Shown here: positions 46,700 through 56,599 of the stretch, piece after piece | How positions within the stretch are numbered: position 1 is the stretch's first letter | Layout: each line of letters begins with the position of its first letter | Assembly (NCBI GenBank): GCA_035934015.1 | Contig: DASYYH010000016.1 | Span: 62,001-126,000, forward strand | DNA: 64,000 nt | DNA from: Candidatus Acidiferrales bacterium | GTDB lineage: Bacteria; Acidobacteriota; Terriglobia; Acidiferrales; UBA7541 | Direction: 5' to 3' | Position numbers and translations under genes: made by a program | The notes under the pieces: generated by a model | The model's input: only the letters and a program-made list of their open reading frames with translations | What the model was told of the DNA's origin: nothing | Database searches by the model: none

Positions 46700-47728
46700 T
46701 CACTTAATTCCCACAACCATCGAATCCGGCCCGACGAGATGCTCGACGCGGGTCTCGCGGAACCCGGCTTCCTTCATCCAAGCGCAACAGTCCGCGCCAG
46801 TGTAGTCGAAGCCGCCGGGCGTCTCGACGAGCATGTTCAAGCTCATCAGCAAACCGAAGGCATTTTTGCAGCGGTCGTCGTCAATGATGCAGTCATACAC
46901 GATCAGTGCGCCGCCCGACGGAAGCACATCGCAGGCTTTCCGAATCAGCGTTCTCTTTTCCTGCAAATTCCAGTCGTGCAGGATATGGCCCATCATCAGC
47001 ACATCAGCCTTGGGCAACGCATGCTCAAAGAAACTCCCGGCTTGAAAGGCGACGCGCTGCTTCAACCCTTGCGCAGCTACATATTCCTCGAATACCGGCT
47101 TCACTTCGGGGAGATCGAAGCCCACGCCGGAGATGTGCGGGTTTGCAAGCGCGACCTGAACGATTAGGTCGCCTTGCGCCGTGCCGATGTCCGCGGCCGT
47201 TTTGTAATTCTGCCAAGGAAATTTTCGGGCGATCGCTCGATTGGCGCCTGAACTGATGCCGGTCATGGCCTTCAAAAATCCCTTGAGCCTTTCCGGATCC
47301 GCATAAAGCGCGACAAACAGACTGGCCCCTCCGCCTTTCGCTTCGTTCTGCTGCTCGCCAGTTCGCAGAGCGGTAGTCAAGCCGCTCCAAAATGGATACA
47401 GTCGGAGACTCGCCATCTCCAAGATTCCGCCGACATACGAGGGCTTCCTGCGATCCAAGAAAAAATCCGCAGAAGGCGTGTTGCTGTAGACGCCGTTTTT
47501 TCTCTCGAGAAATCCAAGCGCCACGAGAGCATCGAGAAAATCACGTGCCGCACGCGGGTGCAGGGCTAACTTCTTCGTGAGCGAATCCAGATTCAGATGC
47601 TCTTGCGCAAGGTCGGTGAACAGTCCCAGTTCTACGGCGCTCAAGAGCGCCTTGGACGCCCAAAATCCCAATCCAACTTGCATGATGTGATCCGGGTTCA
47701 GTTCTGTCACTGATCCATGTGTCGCCAT
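46700..47728 (-). CDS. SAM-dependent O-methyltransferase (family 2 type)
   Basis: 342 residues. N-terminal winged-helix dimerisation domain ([20 protein letters not shown]), then a Rossmann SAM-binding domain with [19 protein letters not shown] and a C-terminal [18 protein letters not shown] segment with the His-Asp pair of plant and bacterial O-methyltransferases such as CrtF and polyketide OMTs. The substrate is not known and no biosynthetic cluster is adjacent. ATG behind GGGGAGG. Ends 22 bases before the hydrolase start, so they may be cotranscribed. Confidence 0.85.
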   Translation of the reverse strand: MATHGSVTELNPDHIMQVGLGFWASKALLSAVELGLFTDLAQEHLNLDSLTKKLALHPRAARDFLDALVALGFLERKNGVYSNTPSADFFLDRRKPSYVGGILEMASLRLYPFWSGLTTALRTGEQQNEAKGGGASLFVALYADPERLKGFLKAMTGISSGANRAIARKFPWQNYKTAADIGTAQGDLIVQVALANPHISGVGFDLPEVKPVFEEYVAAQGLKQRVAFQAGSFFEHALPKADVLMMGHILHDWNLQEKRTLIRKACDVLPSGGALIVYDCIIDDDRCKNAFGLLMSLNMLVETPGGFDYTGADCCAWMKEAGFRETRVEHLVGPDSMVVGIK

Positions 47729-47868
47729 GAGGCCTCCCCCTTATGAAGGGTGGATTTCATAGTAGGCGCGGCGAATGTCTGTCGTCAACGCCAGAGGTCC
47801 ACTTTTGCAAGAATTAGGGTTCCGCACCACGGTTGTCGTTTGTGCTTTCCGTGCGACAATGCGACGGA

Positions 47869-48972
47869 ATGGAAACCGCCAGCATGAAGCTGCATCGGCG
47901 CCAGATTGCTTCGCTTCGCCGCAATCTTCTCGCGTGGTATCGCGCGAATCGGCGCGATTTGCCGTGGCGGCGCGGGCGCGATCCGTATCGCATCTGGCTG
48001 GCAGAAATTATGCTGCAGCAGACGCGCATCGCGGCCGTGCTGCCCTATTACGAACGGTTTCTGGAGCGATTTCCCGATGTTCGCGCGCTGGTGCAAGCGC
48101 GCGAAAGCGAGGTCCTCAAATACTGGGCGGGACTCGGCTATTACAGCCGCGCGCGGAATTTGCATCGCGCCGCGAAGAAAATCGCCAGCGACCACAAAGG
48201 GAAATTTCCCACGGCGCCGGAAGACGCTCTCGCCCTCCCTGGCATCGGCGGGTATACGGCGGCCGCAATTCTCAGCATCGCGTTCGACACTCCGCTCGCC
48301 GCGCTCGATGGCAACGTTGCTCGCGTTCTTGCGCGTCTTTTGGCTGTGCGCGGAGATTTGCGAGAGCCGGCGACATGGCGAAATCTTGCGACCGCCGCGC
48401 AAAATCTTCTGGCACCAGAATCAGCCGGCGATTGGAATCAAGCCATGATGGAGCTGGGCGAAACCGTTTGCACGCCTCGCTCACCCAATTGCGCGGCTTG
48501 TCCGATGGCGCGCTACTGCGAAGCGCACGCGCTCGGCATTACCGGCGAGATTCCCGCTGTGCGGCAGAAGCGTGGCGCGGCAAATGTGCGAATTGCCGCT
48601 GCCGTTCTGGTCGATCCCCGCGGGCGCACTTTGCTGACGAAAACTCCCGGCGCGCACGATTCGGTTTTTTTTTCACGCTTGTGGCAATTCCCCGCCGCTG
48701 AAGTCAACGGCTCGGATGATGCGATGCGCGAATTGGCGCGCCATTTGCGCGCGTCGCTCGGCCTAGGGAAGCAAGCCTTTGTCGAATTGCCTGCTGCTGC
48801 CCACACGGTTACGTATCGCAAAATCGCGCTGCTTCCGTTCCTCGCGCGCGTGCAGGATCTGCCCGAAGCTCCCGCGTGCCGAATCCTGCCTCTTCGGAAT
48901 CTCGCACAGTTGCCGGTCTCCAATGCGACGCGCAAAATCGCGCACGCGGCCATCGCGGCGCTCGAGACGTAA
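47869..48972 (+). CDS. mutY: A/G-specific adenine glycosylase
   Basis: 367 residues. Removes adenine mispaired with 8-oxoguanine. HhH-GPD core: EIMLQQTRI with the catalytic Glu, ALPGIGGYTAAAIL hairpin, and AALDGNVARVLAR with the catalytic Asp. 4Fe-4S motif C-x6-C-x2-C-x5-C (CTPRSPNCAACPMARYC). C-terminal Nudix-like domain for 8-oxoG recognition (from about residue 215). ATG chosen at METASMKLH; a later Met (codon 6) is possible. Divergent from the methyltransferase gene. Confidence 0.95.
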   Translation: METASMKLHRRQIASLRRNLLAWYRANRRDLPWRRGRDPYRIWLAEIMLQQTRIAAVLPYYERFLERFPDVRALVQARESEVLKYWAGLGYYSRARNLHRAAKKIASDHKGKFPTAPEDALALPGIGGYTAAAILSIAFDTPLAALDGNVARVLARLLAVRGDLREPATWRNLATAAQNLLAPESAGDWNQAMMELGETVCTPRSPNCAACPMARYCEAHALGITGEIPAVRQKRGAANVRIAAAVLVDPRGRTLLTKTPGAHDSVFFSRLWQFPAAEVNGSDDAMRELARHLRASLGLGKQAFVELPAAAHTVTYRKIALLPFLARVQDLPEAPACRILPLRNLAQLPVSNATRKIAHAAIAALET

Positions 48973-49036
48973 CGGGTTCGCGCCTTCTGCCAGCGCTCTT
49001 CGCTTCCCCGCTGAGCGCCAATGTTAAAATTGCGAA

Positions 49037-51286
49037 ATGGCCAGCGCCGCCACAACCGCTCGTCCGTTTGCGTCTGAACCGCTGCCTATCATTCAGCGCT
49101 ACTTCGAAGTTTCGCTTTACCTGATGGCCACAACGGGCCTGCTCGCGCTGGTGGCTACAGGGAAACTCGATCTCGTGGCTTCGATTGTCACACCGGTTGT
49201 GCTCGCTTATAAAGGCATCCGATTGTGGCGAGGCCGCGGGCCGGAGATTCCACAGCACGCAGCGACGGCTCTCGTCCTCGGTTACTTTCTTTTTTTCCCC
49301 GTGGATCTTTGGGTGGTTTCGCGGCTGATCGCCTCGGATGCACCCAATCCGATGCTCTACGCAGGATTGCTGGCTGCGATTCACCTGCTGATTTTCGCGG
49401 CCCTTTTGCGGCTGTATTCGGCACGGACATTGCGCGATCAAGTTTTTCTGGCGCTTCTTGCTTTTGCGTCGATGCTTGCTTCAGCCATCCTGACCGTGAA
49501 CACGATTTTCCTCGTGGCGCTGGCGTTCTTTCTGCTGCTGGCGGTTTCGAGCTTCGTGGCGCTCGAAATCCAGCGGAGTTCCGAGGGAGCCGTATACCCT
49601 TCGCTGGAGCGCGCGAGCGACGCGGCGCGCAGTTTGCATCGCGCGCTTGGCGTTACGAGCGTCCTCGTGGCGGCGAGCGCCTTCGTTCTTGGCGGCCTGA
49701 TTTTCTTCATCATCCCGCGGTTCACAGCCGGTTACATGAGCGCGCTGAACCTGCAGCCTACGCTGATGACCGGATTCACGGACAATGTCACGCTGGGGGA
49801 AATCGGCAAACTGAAGGAAAGTAGCGCGGTGGTGATGCGCATTCGCGTGGCGGGCGATGCGTCACGGGCGCAGGATGTTCACTGGCGCGGAATGATCCTC
49901 ACGAATTTCGACGGCAAACGCTGGTTCACGCCCGATCGCACTTCGGTGGTCGTTACGCCTGACGCGTCCGGCAGCTATAACCTGAACGCCGCGCCCATGC
50001 CGCCCAATACTTCCTACATGCTGCGCTATACCGTCCTGATGGAGCCTCTGGCCACGGACGCGATTTTTCTCGCCGCCCATCCGGCAGCGGTCTGGGGACG
50101 ATTCGGCCCGGACTTCAATCCTGCACGGCCCGGGATGCGCGGATACCTGACGGTGAGCCGCACAGGCGCGGTCCTCAATCCATTTCACAACTCCCTCAAC
50201 ATGCATTACGACGCCGTTTCAGAGATTCCCGATGTTGCGCCGGCGCTCTTGCGCGCCGCGACTCACGATTATCCACAGGGAATCCGCGACACGTATCTTC
50301 AGTTGCCGCAGCTCGATCCACGCATTAAGGAGCTGGCAACACAAATCACCGCGCACGATTCAACCGTTTATGACAAAGCCTCGGAGATTGCGCGCTATCT
50401 TCGCACGCGCTACGGCTACACACTCGACCTTTCGGACATGAATCAGCCCGATCCGCTCGCCTATTTTCTTTTCATCAAACGCGCAGGCCACTGCGAATAT
50501 TTTGCCTCGGCGATGGTTGTGATGCTGCGGACGCTGGGAATTCCGGCGCGCTACGCGACAGGTTTTCTGCCCGGCGAATACAACGATCTGGCGCAAGACT
50601 ACATTATTCGCGCGAGCGACGCGCACAGCTGGGTGGAGGTTTATTTTCCCGGATATGGCTGGATTACGTTCGATCCCACGCCACCGGGCAGCGGCAACGG
50701 CAATGGGATGTTCGCGCGCCTGGGAATGTACTGGGATTGGTTTCAGTTCAACTGGAATGAGTGGGTGATCAACTACGATTTTTCGCATCAGCTCACGCTG
50801 GGCCGCAATATTCATCAGTCGTCGCGCGCGTGGTCGGATCGCATTTCGCAGTATTACCGCGCGAAACGGCGCGCCATTCTCGATTTCCTGAAGCTGTGGC
50901 AGGCGCGCCTCTCGAATTCGCCTTATTCGCTTCCGGGCGCGCTTGTTTTCCTCGTTATTCTCCTGATTTATTTTCGCGGGCGCGCAATGGGAGGATTCGT
51001 CGCCATTCGCTGGAAATTGCGCGCACAGCGCGAAGGCAAATTGCCCGCGGAGCTCGCCGCCTTCGAATATCGCCAGATGCTTCACCTGCTCGAGCGGCGC
51101 GGGTGGCGCAAAGCAGCATCGCTTACTCCACTGGAGTTTGCCGCCTCGATTCCGGCGCCGGAATTCGCGGGCCCGGTCGCAGAGCTGACTGAAATTTATC
51201 AGTCGGCACGATTCGGCGAACATCCGGCAGATGCGAAGCGGGTTAGTTTCCTACTCGCAGCCCTAAAATCTCTGCGACGCAAATAG
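49037..51286 (+). CDS. Transglutaminase-like membrane protein (TgpA family)
   Basis: 749 residues. Six N-terminal membrane helices (DUF3488, about 20-240), an extracytoplasmic transglutaminase core with C486 (AGHCEYF), H530 (SDAHSWVEVYF) and D546 (FDPTPPG), and a further helix near 640 with a cytoplasmic tail. TgpA in Pseudomonas is essential and acts with MoxR and DUF58 proteins at the envelope. Here it is 3.3 kb from its usual partners but on the same strand. The catalytic triad is complete. Confidence 0.9.
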   Translation: MASAATTARPFASEPLPIIQRYFEVSLYLMATTGLLALVATGKLDLVASIVTPVVLAYKGIRLWRGRGPEIPQHAATALVLGYFLFFPVDLWVVSRLIASDAPNPMLYAGLLAAIHLLIFAALLRLYSARTLRDQVFLALLAFASMLASAILTVNTIFLVALAFFLLLAVSSFVALEIQRSSEGAVYPSLERASDAARSLHRALGVTSVLVAASAFVLGGLIFFIIPRFTAGYMSALNLQPTLMTGFTDNVTLGEIGKLKESSAVVMRIRVAGDASRAQDVHWRGMILTNFDGKRWFTPDRTSVVVTPDASGSYNLNAAPMPPNTSYMLRYTVLMEPLATDAIFLAAHPAAVWGRFGPDFNPARPGMRGYLTVSRTGAVLNPFHNSLNMHYDAVSEIPDVAPALLRAATHDYPQGIRDTYLQLPQLDPRIKELATQITAHDSTVYDKASEIARYLRTRYGYTLDLSDMNQPDPLAYFLFIKRAGHCEYFASAMVVMLRTLGIPARYATGFLPGEYNDLAQDYIIRASDAHSWVEVYFPGYGWITFDPTPPGSGNGNGMFARLGMYWDWFQFNWNEWVINYDFSHQLTLGRNIHQSSRAWSDRISQYYRAKRRAILDFLKLWQARLSNSPYSLPGALVFLVILLIYFRGRAMGGFVAIRWKLRAQREGKLPAELAAFEYRQMLHLLERRGWRKAASLTPLEFAASIPAPEFAGPVAELTEIYQSARFGEHPADAKRVSFLLAALKSLRRK

Positions 51287-51305
51287 TGGCAGGCGGACGT
51301 CGCTT

Positions 51306-51881
51306 CTACTTAATCTCGAGAACTTCTTTTTCTTTTGCGGCGGATAGATCTTCGACTTTCTTGGTCTCCGCGTGGGTTAGTTTTTCCAGCTCGTCGAGCG
51401 CTCGCTTCTTGTCGTCCTCGCTGATTTTCTTTTCTTTCTCGAGCTTCTCGACATGTTCCTTGATGTCGCGGCGAATGTTGCGTACGGCGGTACGATGATC
51501 TTCGAGAACCTTGTGAATGACTTTGACCAAATCCTTGCGGCGCTCTTCGGTGAGCGAAGGAATCGGCACACGCAGCACTTTTCCGTCCGATGTCGGATTC
51601 AGTCCGAGATCAGATGTGCGAATGGCCTTGTCGATAAGCGGGACGGCCGTCGGATCCCACGGCGAAATCAGGATCATCGCGGGATCCGGAACCGATAGCG
51701 TGCCAAGCTGATTGATGGGCATCGGCGTTCCGTGATAATCGACGCGGATGTTGTCGAGCAGCGCGGTGTTCGCGCGCCCCGTGCGCACGCCGGCCAGGTT
51801 TTTGCGAAAATCCTCGACGGCTTTTTCCATGCGCACTTTTGCCTGCGCCAATGCATCTTTCGTGTTCGCGATCGTTGTCAT
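51306..51881 (-). CDS. frr: Ribosome recycling factor
   Basis: 191 residues, family length 185. Releases ribosomes from mRNA with EF-G after termination. Three-helix bundle hinge region DNIRVDYHGTPMPINQLGTL and the basic helix IPSLTEERRKDLVKVIH are the family's conserved parts. ATG before TTIANTKDALAQ; 32 bases after pyrH, and converging on the TgpA gene. Confidence 0.96.
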   Translation of the reverse strand: MTTIANTKDALAQAKVRMEKAVEDFRKNLAGVRTGRANTALLDNIRVDYHGTPMPINQLGTLSVPDPAMILISPWDPTAVPLIDKAIRTSDLGLNPTSDGKVLRVPIPSLTEERRKDLVKVIHKVLEDHRTAVRNIRRDIKEHVEKLEKEKKISEDDKKRALDELEKLTHAETKKVEDLSAAKEKEVLEIK

Positions 51882-51913
51882 TGAACTTGCCCCGTCCGTT
51901 TTTTTTCTTTGCT

Positions 51914-52678
51914 TTAATTTCCGGCAGTTACGATTGAGCCGACTTTTTCGCCCATGACGACGCGCTGCAGATTTCCGGGCACGTTCATATTGAAGACCAG
52001 GATTGGCATCTTGTTGTCCATACACAGCGAAATCGCCGTCGAGTCCATCACCGAAAGGCCCTTCTGGAGAACGTCCAAATATGTGATGCGCTCGAACCGC
52101 TTTGCTCCCGGGACTTTTTCGGGATCGGCGTCATAAACGCCGTCCACGCGCGTCGCTTTGATAATCACATCCGCCTTGATTTCCATGGCACGCAGCGCCG
52201 CGGCCGTGTCCGTCGAAAAATACGGATTGCCCGTCCCCGCGGCGAAAATCACGATGCGGTGCTTTTCCAAATGGCGCGCGGCGCGCCGGCGAATGAAAGG
52301 CTCGGCGATTTGATGCATCTCGATTGCGCTCATCAGGCGCGTGTGGCATCCGATCTTTTCGAGCGCGTCCTGCAAGGCGAGTCCGTTGATCACCGTGGCG
52401 AGCATGCCCATGTAGTCGCCCGTCGCACGGTCGATAGACATGGCCTTCTGCCGCCCGCCGCGAAAAATATTTCCGCCGCCGACCATAATTGCGACTTGCA
52501 CGCCCTGGTTGCTGACTTCCTTTAACTCCAGCGCGAGAGCGGCAATCGTCTCCGGATGAATCCCTGCGCTCAGCGGCCCTTGCAACGATTCGCCGGAAAG
52601 CTTCAAGACGATGCGCTTGTAAATCGGCGTGGATGCTGATTTTTTTGCTGCCGTCTTAGCCATCTTGGTCGTCGGCAT
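51914..52678 (-). CDS. pyrH: UMP kinase
   Basis: 254 residues from the chosen ATG; the frame continues to an ATG at 52756 with 26 further basic residues, and ATG at 52663 is also possible. No clear Shine-Dalgarno decides. Amino-acid kinase fold: [14 protein letters not shown] with the phosphate loop, [12 protein letters not shown], and [11 protein letters not shown]. It phosphorylates UMP to UDP and is hexameric in bacteria. Even the short form has a Lys/Ala/Thr-rich extension before the core. Confidence 0.95.
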   Translation of the reverse strand: MPTTKMAKTAAKKSASTPIYKRIVLKLSGESLQGPLSAGIHPETIAALALELKEVSNQGVQVAIMVGGGNIFRGGRQKAMSIDRATGDYMGMLATVINGLALQDALEKIGCHTRLMSAIEMHQIAEPFIRRRAARHLEKHRIVIFAAGTGNPYFSTDTAAALRAMEIKADVIIKATRVDGVYDADPEKVPGAKRFERITYLDVLQKGLSVMDSTAISLCMDNKMPILVFNMNVPGNLQRVVMGEKVGSIVTAGN

Positions 52679-52872
52679 TTTGTGCGTCTTTCGTTTTCGC
52701 GCGGCTTTTTGTGACGCTTCTCGCGCCTTTCGTTCGCTCGGCATTCTAGCAGACATTTTTGTCTCGCGTACATCTGTAGCGCTACTTCACGTCAATTTTT
52801 TCCTGCTTTTGTTCCTTTGTTTTCCCGGCGATTCCCTTTCCGGAGTGACGCGCATTTTCCTCTTGCGCTTCT

Positions 52873-52897
52873 ACAGGAGATAGAATATGCTTCCTGT
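52873..52897. promoter_or_regulatory. Candidate PadR operator, first module
   Basis: A 25-base imperfect palindrome with arms ACAGGA / TCCTGT, ending 22 bases before the padR ATG. It shares AGG-N15-CCT with the palindrome before the second padR gene, also 25 bases long. Confidence 0.35.
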
Positions 52898-52919
52898 CGA
52901 AGCGTAAGGGGAACGCTTT

Positions 52920-53252
52920 ATGACCGGCAAGCGAATTGATCTTCCGCAAGGGACGCTGGATCTTTTGATTCTGCGCACGGTCGCTCTGGAGCCGCAGCAC
53001 GGCTGGGCGATCTCTGAGCGTATTCATCAGATTTCGAGCAAGGTCTTGCAAGTGCAGCAGGGGTCGCTCTATCCGGCCCTGCATCGCCTGGAACGCCGCG
53101 GCTGGATCAAATCTCGCTGGGGCGCGTCAGAAAACAACCGGCGCGCGAAATATTACGAATTGACGTTCAGCGGCCGCAAGCAACTCGAAGCCGAAAAAAC
53201 AGAATGGGAGAAGCTGACGGCGGCCGTCGCACAAGTTTTGGAATCGGCGTAG
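52920..53252 (+). CDS. PadR-family transcriptional regulator (acidobacterial type)
   Basis: 110 residues. Winged helix: [32 protein letters not shown] and [19 protein letters not shown], then a wing and a C-terminal dimerisation helix. Small PadR proteins of this kind occur in acidobacteria right before long orphan permeases and presumably repress them. AAGGGG lies about ten bases before the ATG. The effector is unknown. 62 bases before its permease gene. Confidence 0.92.
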   Translation: MTGKRIDLPQGTLDLLILRTVALEPQHGWAISERIHQISSKVLQVQQGSLYPALHRLERRGWIKSRWGASENNRRAKYYELTFSGRKQLEAEKTEWEKLTAAVAQVLESA

Positions 53253-53314
53253 ACGCAGCCTTCCTGACCCAAACAGGAATTGTAGCGCTGCGATTTGCTT
53301 TTGCAGGAGGAGTT

Positions 53315-56008
53315 ATGTTGGAAGATTTGCGATTGCGTGTGCGCTCTCTTTTTCACCGCAAAGCCGTTGAAAACGATTTGAACGACGAGCTGCGCTTCCA
53401 TTTCGAGCAGCAGGTCGAAAAACTCGTGCAATCCGGCTTGCCTCCTGCCGAAGCGCGCCGCCAAGCTCGGCTCGCCATCGGCACGCAGGACGAAATCCGC
53501 GAAGAGTATCGCGATTCGAGCGGCGTGCGTTTCCTTGAAACTTTGCTGCAAGACATTCGCTTCGCGCTGCGCATGATGCGCAAATCGCCAGGGTTCACGG
53601 CGGTGGCCATTCTCACTCTCGCTCTCGGCATAGGCGCCAATACTGCCATCTTCAGCGTAGTTGACTGGCTCATTCTCCGGTTGCCACCCGTCGCCAAAGC
53701 CGAGCAAATCACCACACTGGAGGCCGAGCTACTCAGCGGTTACTATAACAACGGATTTTCTTATCCCGCTTTTGAAGACATCCGCAGACAATCCACGGCG
53801 GTATTTTCCGACGTAGCTGGCGCAATGGATTTTCAGATGGATGGGTTGAGCATCGACGGCAATAACCAACCAATATGGACGAGCTACGTCTCCGGGAACT
53901 TTTTCCAAATGATGGGCCTAAAACCGGTGCTCGGAAGTTTCATCGAGCCAACGCCGGGAAAATCCGTGGATGACGAGCCTGTTCTCGTCCTCGGCTACAC
54001 CTTCTGGAAAACGCATCTTGGCGGCGACTCACGCGTGATCGGCAAGAGTGTCCTGATAAACGGACACCCCGTTACGATTATTGGCGTGGCGCCGAAGGGA
54101 TTTCACGGCATCGCTTCCCTTATGGATGTGCAAGGTTATCTGCCTCTCGGAATGGGGATAGTGACATCGGACGCCAAAAAAGATCTCGTCGTGGATCGGA
54201 AACCGCCAGTCCTAGCGATCTTCGCGCGGTTGAAACCGAGGCTAACAGCAAAATCAGTACAACCCGTATTGAACGTGATCGCTCAGCGGCTCTCCACGCA
54301 ATACCCCGCAACCGATAAGTGCAAGTCTCTCTTTGCCAATCCGCTTGACCTGTTCAGCCCCGGCACCGACCCCTCGACATCAGGAACATTGCGTCTCGTG
54401 AGCGCGGTTTTCCTGATCCTTGCGGGGCTTGTGCTGATTCTCGCCTGTCTCAATGTCGCAAGTTTGCTAATCGCGCGGAGCTCGGCGCGAGAACGCGAAA
54501 TGGCCGTTCGCGCCGCTGTGGGCGCCGGACGAGTTCGCCTGATTCGTCAGTTGTTGACGGAAAGCCTCCTCCTCGCGCTGCTCGGATGCGCTGGCGGAGT
54601 TGTCCTGGGGCTTCTCGCCAGTCGCTCGCTCGGTTCAATCAACTTAAATACCACGATTCCGTTTGTGCTGGATTTTCAATTCGACTGGCGCGTATTTGCG
54701 GACGCTTTTTGTGTCGCTTTGTTTACCGCCGCTGTCGTCGGGATCGCCCCGGCTCTGCGCGCGACACGCCGAAACTTGAACAATCTATTGCACGAAAGGG
54801 GGCGCACGGCGACGGTAGCTCGCCAGCGGACTCGCAGCGCGCTCGTTGTCGTCCAAGTGGGTGGCTCACTGATGCTGCTGATCGTAGCCGGATTGTTTGT
54901 GCGAAGTTTACGGAACGTCGAGCACGCGAATTTGGGATTCGACCCCAGCCACGTTCTCAATTTCACCATCGACGCGCACGAAGCGGGATACAACGAGGTT
55001 CAAGCGAGAGATTTTTTTCAGAACCTGCTCTCTTGCGTCCACGCTCTCCCTGGTATTGAAACAGCCAGTCTCGCGGCCACCACCCCCATGAGTTACTTCA
55101 GCTTCGGGGAAGAGCTGGCCATTGAAGGTTACCAGCCGCCCTCAAATCAACAAGCGCCGGCGGCGGGCTACAACGCTGTTTCGCCTGGATATTTCGAAAC
55201 CATGCGAATTCCCATCCTAAGTGGGCGCGGCTTCCTCGATTCGGATTCCCCAACGTCGCCGCATGTTGCCGTAATCAACAAAGTGATGGCCGAAAGATAC
55301 TGGCACGGCCAGAATCCAATCGGCAGGCATTTTGCGAATACTGCCGACCCAAAAAATCCGATCGAAGTTGTCGGCGTCACTGCTGATAGCACGACGACTG
55401 ACATCACCAGCCCATCGGCTCCTTTCGTGTATCTCCCGCTTGCGCAGCACCTTCAGAATCAGACGCCAGTGACGTTGCAGTTGCGCACCAGCTTGCCGCT
55501 CGCGACCGCGAACCGTGAAGTTGTGGACATGATTCATTCGCTCTCTCCGGCTATGCCCGTGTCCGATGTCCAGACAATGATCGAGGCCATCGATACGTTG
55601 CACGGCCCTATGCTTTTTCAAATCGCCGCCGGGCTGGCAGCGTCGCTTGGAATTCTGGGCCTCGCGCTCGCGATCATAGGCGTTTACGGGGTTGTGTCAT
55701 ACGGCGCGAGCCAGCGAACGCACGAGATTGGTATCCGCATGGCTTTGGGCGCACAACGAGTGCAGATCCTGAAAATGATTTTTGGCCAGGGATTTTTTAT
55801 TGTCAGCGGTGGAACCCTCCTGGGAGTCCTAGCAGCGGCCGCCATTGCCCGCCTCGTCGGTAATTTTCTGGTTGGAGTGTCTCCGCTCGACGCGATTACA
55901 TACTTGGGCGCCGTTTTTATTCTCACAACCGTAGCGCTTCTCGCCTGCTATATCCCCGCGCGGCGAGCGATGAAAGTCGATCCCATGGTGGCGCTGCGCT
56001 ACGAGTAG
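53315..56008 (+). CDS. FtsX/MacB-type permease, acidobacterial duplicated orphan permease (ADOP)
   Basis: 897 residues from an ATG behind GCAGGAGGAG. An N-terminal helical cap (about 1-75, RSLFHRKAVENDLNDELRFH) precedes a MacB-like core: a membrane helix with GIGANTAIFSVVDW, a periplasmic domain, three FtsX helices with AREREMAVRAAVGAGRVRL, a second periplasmic domain and a last FtsX set ending RRAMKVDPMVALRYE. Such proteins are duplicated many times in acidobacteria, lack an adjacent ATPase gene and are called orphan permeases; whether they transport or act as mechanotransmitters is unknown. Confidence 0.92.
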   Translation: MLEDLRLRVRSLFHRKAVENDLNDELRFHFEQQVEKLVQSGLPPAEARRQARLAIGTQDEIREEYRDSSGVRFLETLLQDIRFALRMMRKSPGFTAVAILTLALGIGANTAIFSVVDWLILRLPPVAKAEQITTLEAELLSGYYNNGFSYPAFEDIRRQSTAVFSDVAGAMDFQMDGLSIDGNNQPIWTSYVSGNFFQMMGLKPVLGSFIEPTPGKSVDDEPVLVLGYTFWKTHLGGDSRVIGKSVLINGHPVTIIGVAPKGFHGIASLMDVQGYLPLGMGIVTSDAKKDLVVDRKPPVLAIFARLKPRLTAKSVQPVLNVIAQRLSTQYPATDKCKSLFANPLDLFSPGTDPSTSGTLRLVSAVFLILAGLVLILACLNVASLLIARSSAREREMAVRAAVGAGRVRLIRQLLTESLLLALLGCAGGVVLGLLASRSLGSINLNTTIPFVLDFQFDWRVFADAFCVALFTAAVVGIAPALRATRRNLNNLLHERGRTATVARQRTRSALVVVQVGGSLMLLIVAGLFVRSLRNVEHANLGFDPSHVLNFTIDAHEAGYNEVQARDFFQNLLSCVHALPGIETASLAATTPMSYFSFGEELAIEGYQPPSNQQAPAAGYNAVSPGYFETMRIPILSGRGFLDSDSPTSPHVAVINKVMAERYWHGQNPIGRHFANTADPKNPIEVVGVTADSTTTDITSPSAPFVYLPLAQHLQNQTPVTLQLRTSLPLATANREVVDMIHSLSPAMPVSDVQTMIEAIDTLHGPMLFQIAAGLAASLGILGLALAIIGVYGVVSYGASQRTHEIGIRMALGAQRVQILKMIFGQGFFIVSGGTLLGVLAAAAIARLVGNFLVGVSPLDAITYLGAVFILTTVALLACYIPARRAMKVDPMVALRYE

Positions 56009-56198
56009 CTTCTGTTTCGCGCGTGCACGATTGCGCTGCTGCGGTTTTCACTTGTACTCATGCTGACGAGCGGCCGGTCGCGCTTCCATGTGGTATATCG
56101 GTTTGAATTTTGACTTTTTGTGCCGCGATGCAAAACTTTTAGATCGACTTCGCATTCACTCTCCGCTTGACTTTCGCCATGCATCATACTATTTTGCT

Positions 56199-56223
56199 CT
56201 AGGCATAGAGCGAATATACCTAG
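56199..56223. promoter_or_regulatory. Candidate PadR operator, second module
   Basis: CTAGGCATA (56199-56207) and TATACCTAG (56215-56223) face each other across seven bases with one mismatch. It lies 35 bases before the padR ATG, where a promoter would be expected, and matches the 25-base length and AGG-N15-CCT spacing of the first module's palindrome. Confidence 0.45.
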
Positions 56224-56257
56224 AAATTGACACTCTGAATTCGCGAAGGAGACGCTC

Positions 56258-56599
56258 ATGGGCAATCGCCAACCCCGGGACCTTTTCCCCGGCGCTCTTG
56301 AAATGATGATCCTGCGCACGCTGAAGCGCCAACCGCTGCACGGCTATGCTCTCGTGCAGCGCATCAAGCGCGATTCCGATGACCTGCTGCAAATCGAGGA
56401 AGGCTCGCTCTATCCCGCGTTGCAACGGCTTCTCAAGGAGGGTTGCGTCGAGGCTGCGTGGGGGGTTTCCTCCACCAATCGCCGCGTGCGCATTTATAAG
56501 CTAACTCGTACTGGCGCGAAGTATCTCGAACGCCAGGTTTCGAGCTTCGAACAGATGCTCGAAGGCATTGCGCGTGTTCTCTCGCCGGTGAAATCATGA
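56258..56599 (+). CDS. PadR-family transcriptional regulator, second copy
   Basis: 113 residues, GAAGGAGA six bases upstream. Same architecture as the first: LFPGALEMMILRTLKRQPL, HGYALVQRIKRDSDDL and QIEEGSLYPALQRLLKEG. The two regulators are similar in pattern but clearly diverged in the recognition helix region, so they may have different operators. The stop overlaps the permease start (ATGA), so the regulator and the permease are translationally coupled, unlike the first module. Confidence 0.92.
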   Translation: MGNRQPRDLFPGALEMMILRTLKRQPLHGYALVQRIKRDSDDLLQIEEGSLYPALQRLLKEGCVEAAWGVSSTNRRVRIYKLTRTGAKYLERQVSSFEQMLEGIARVLSPVKS

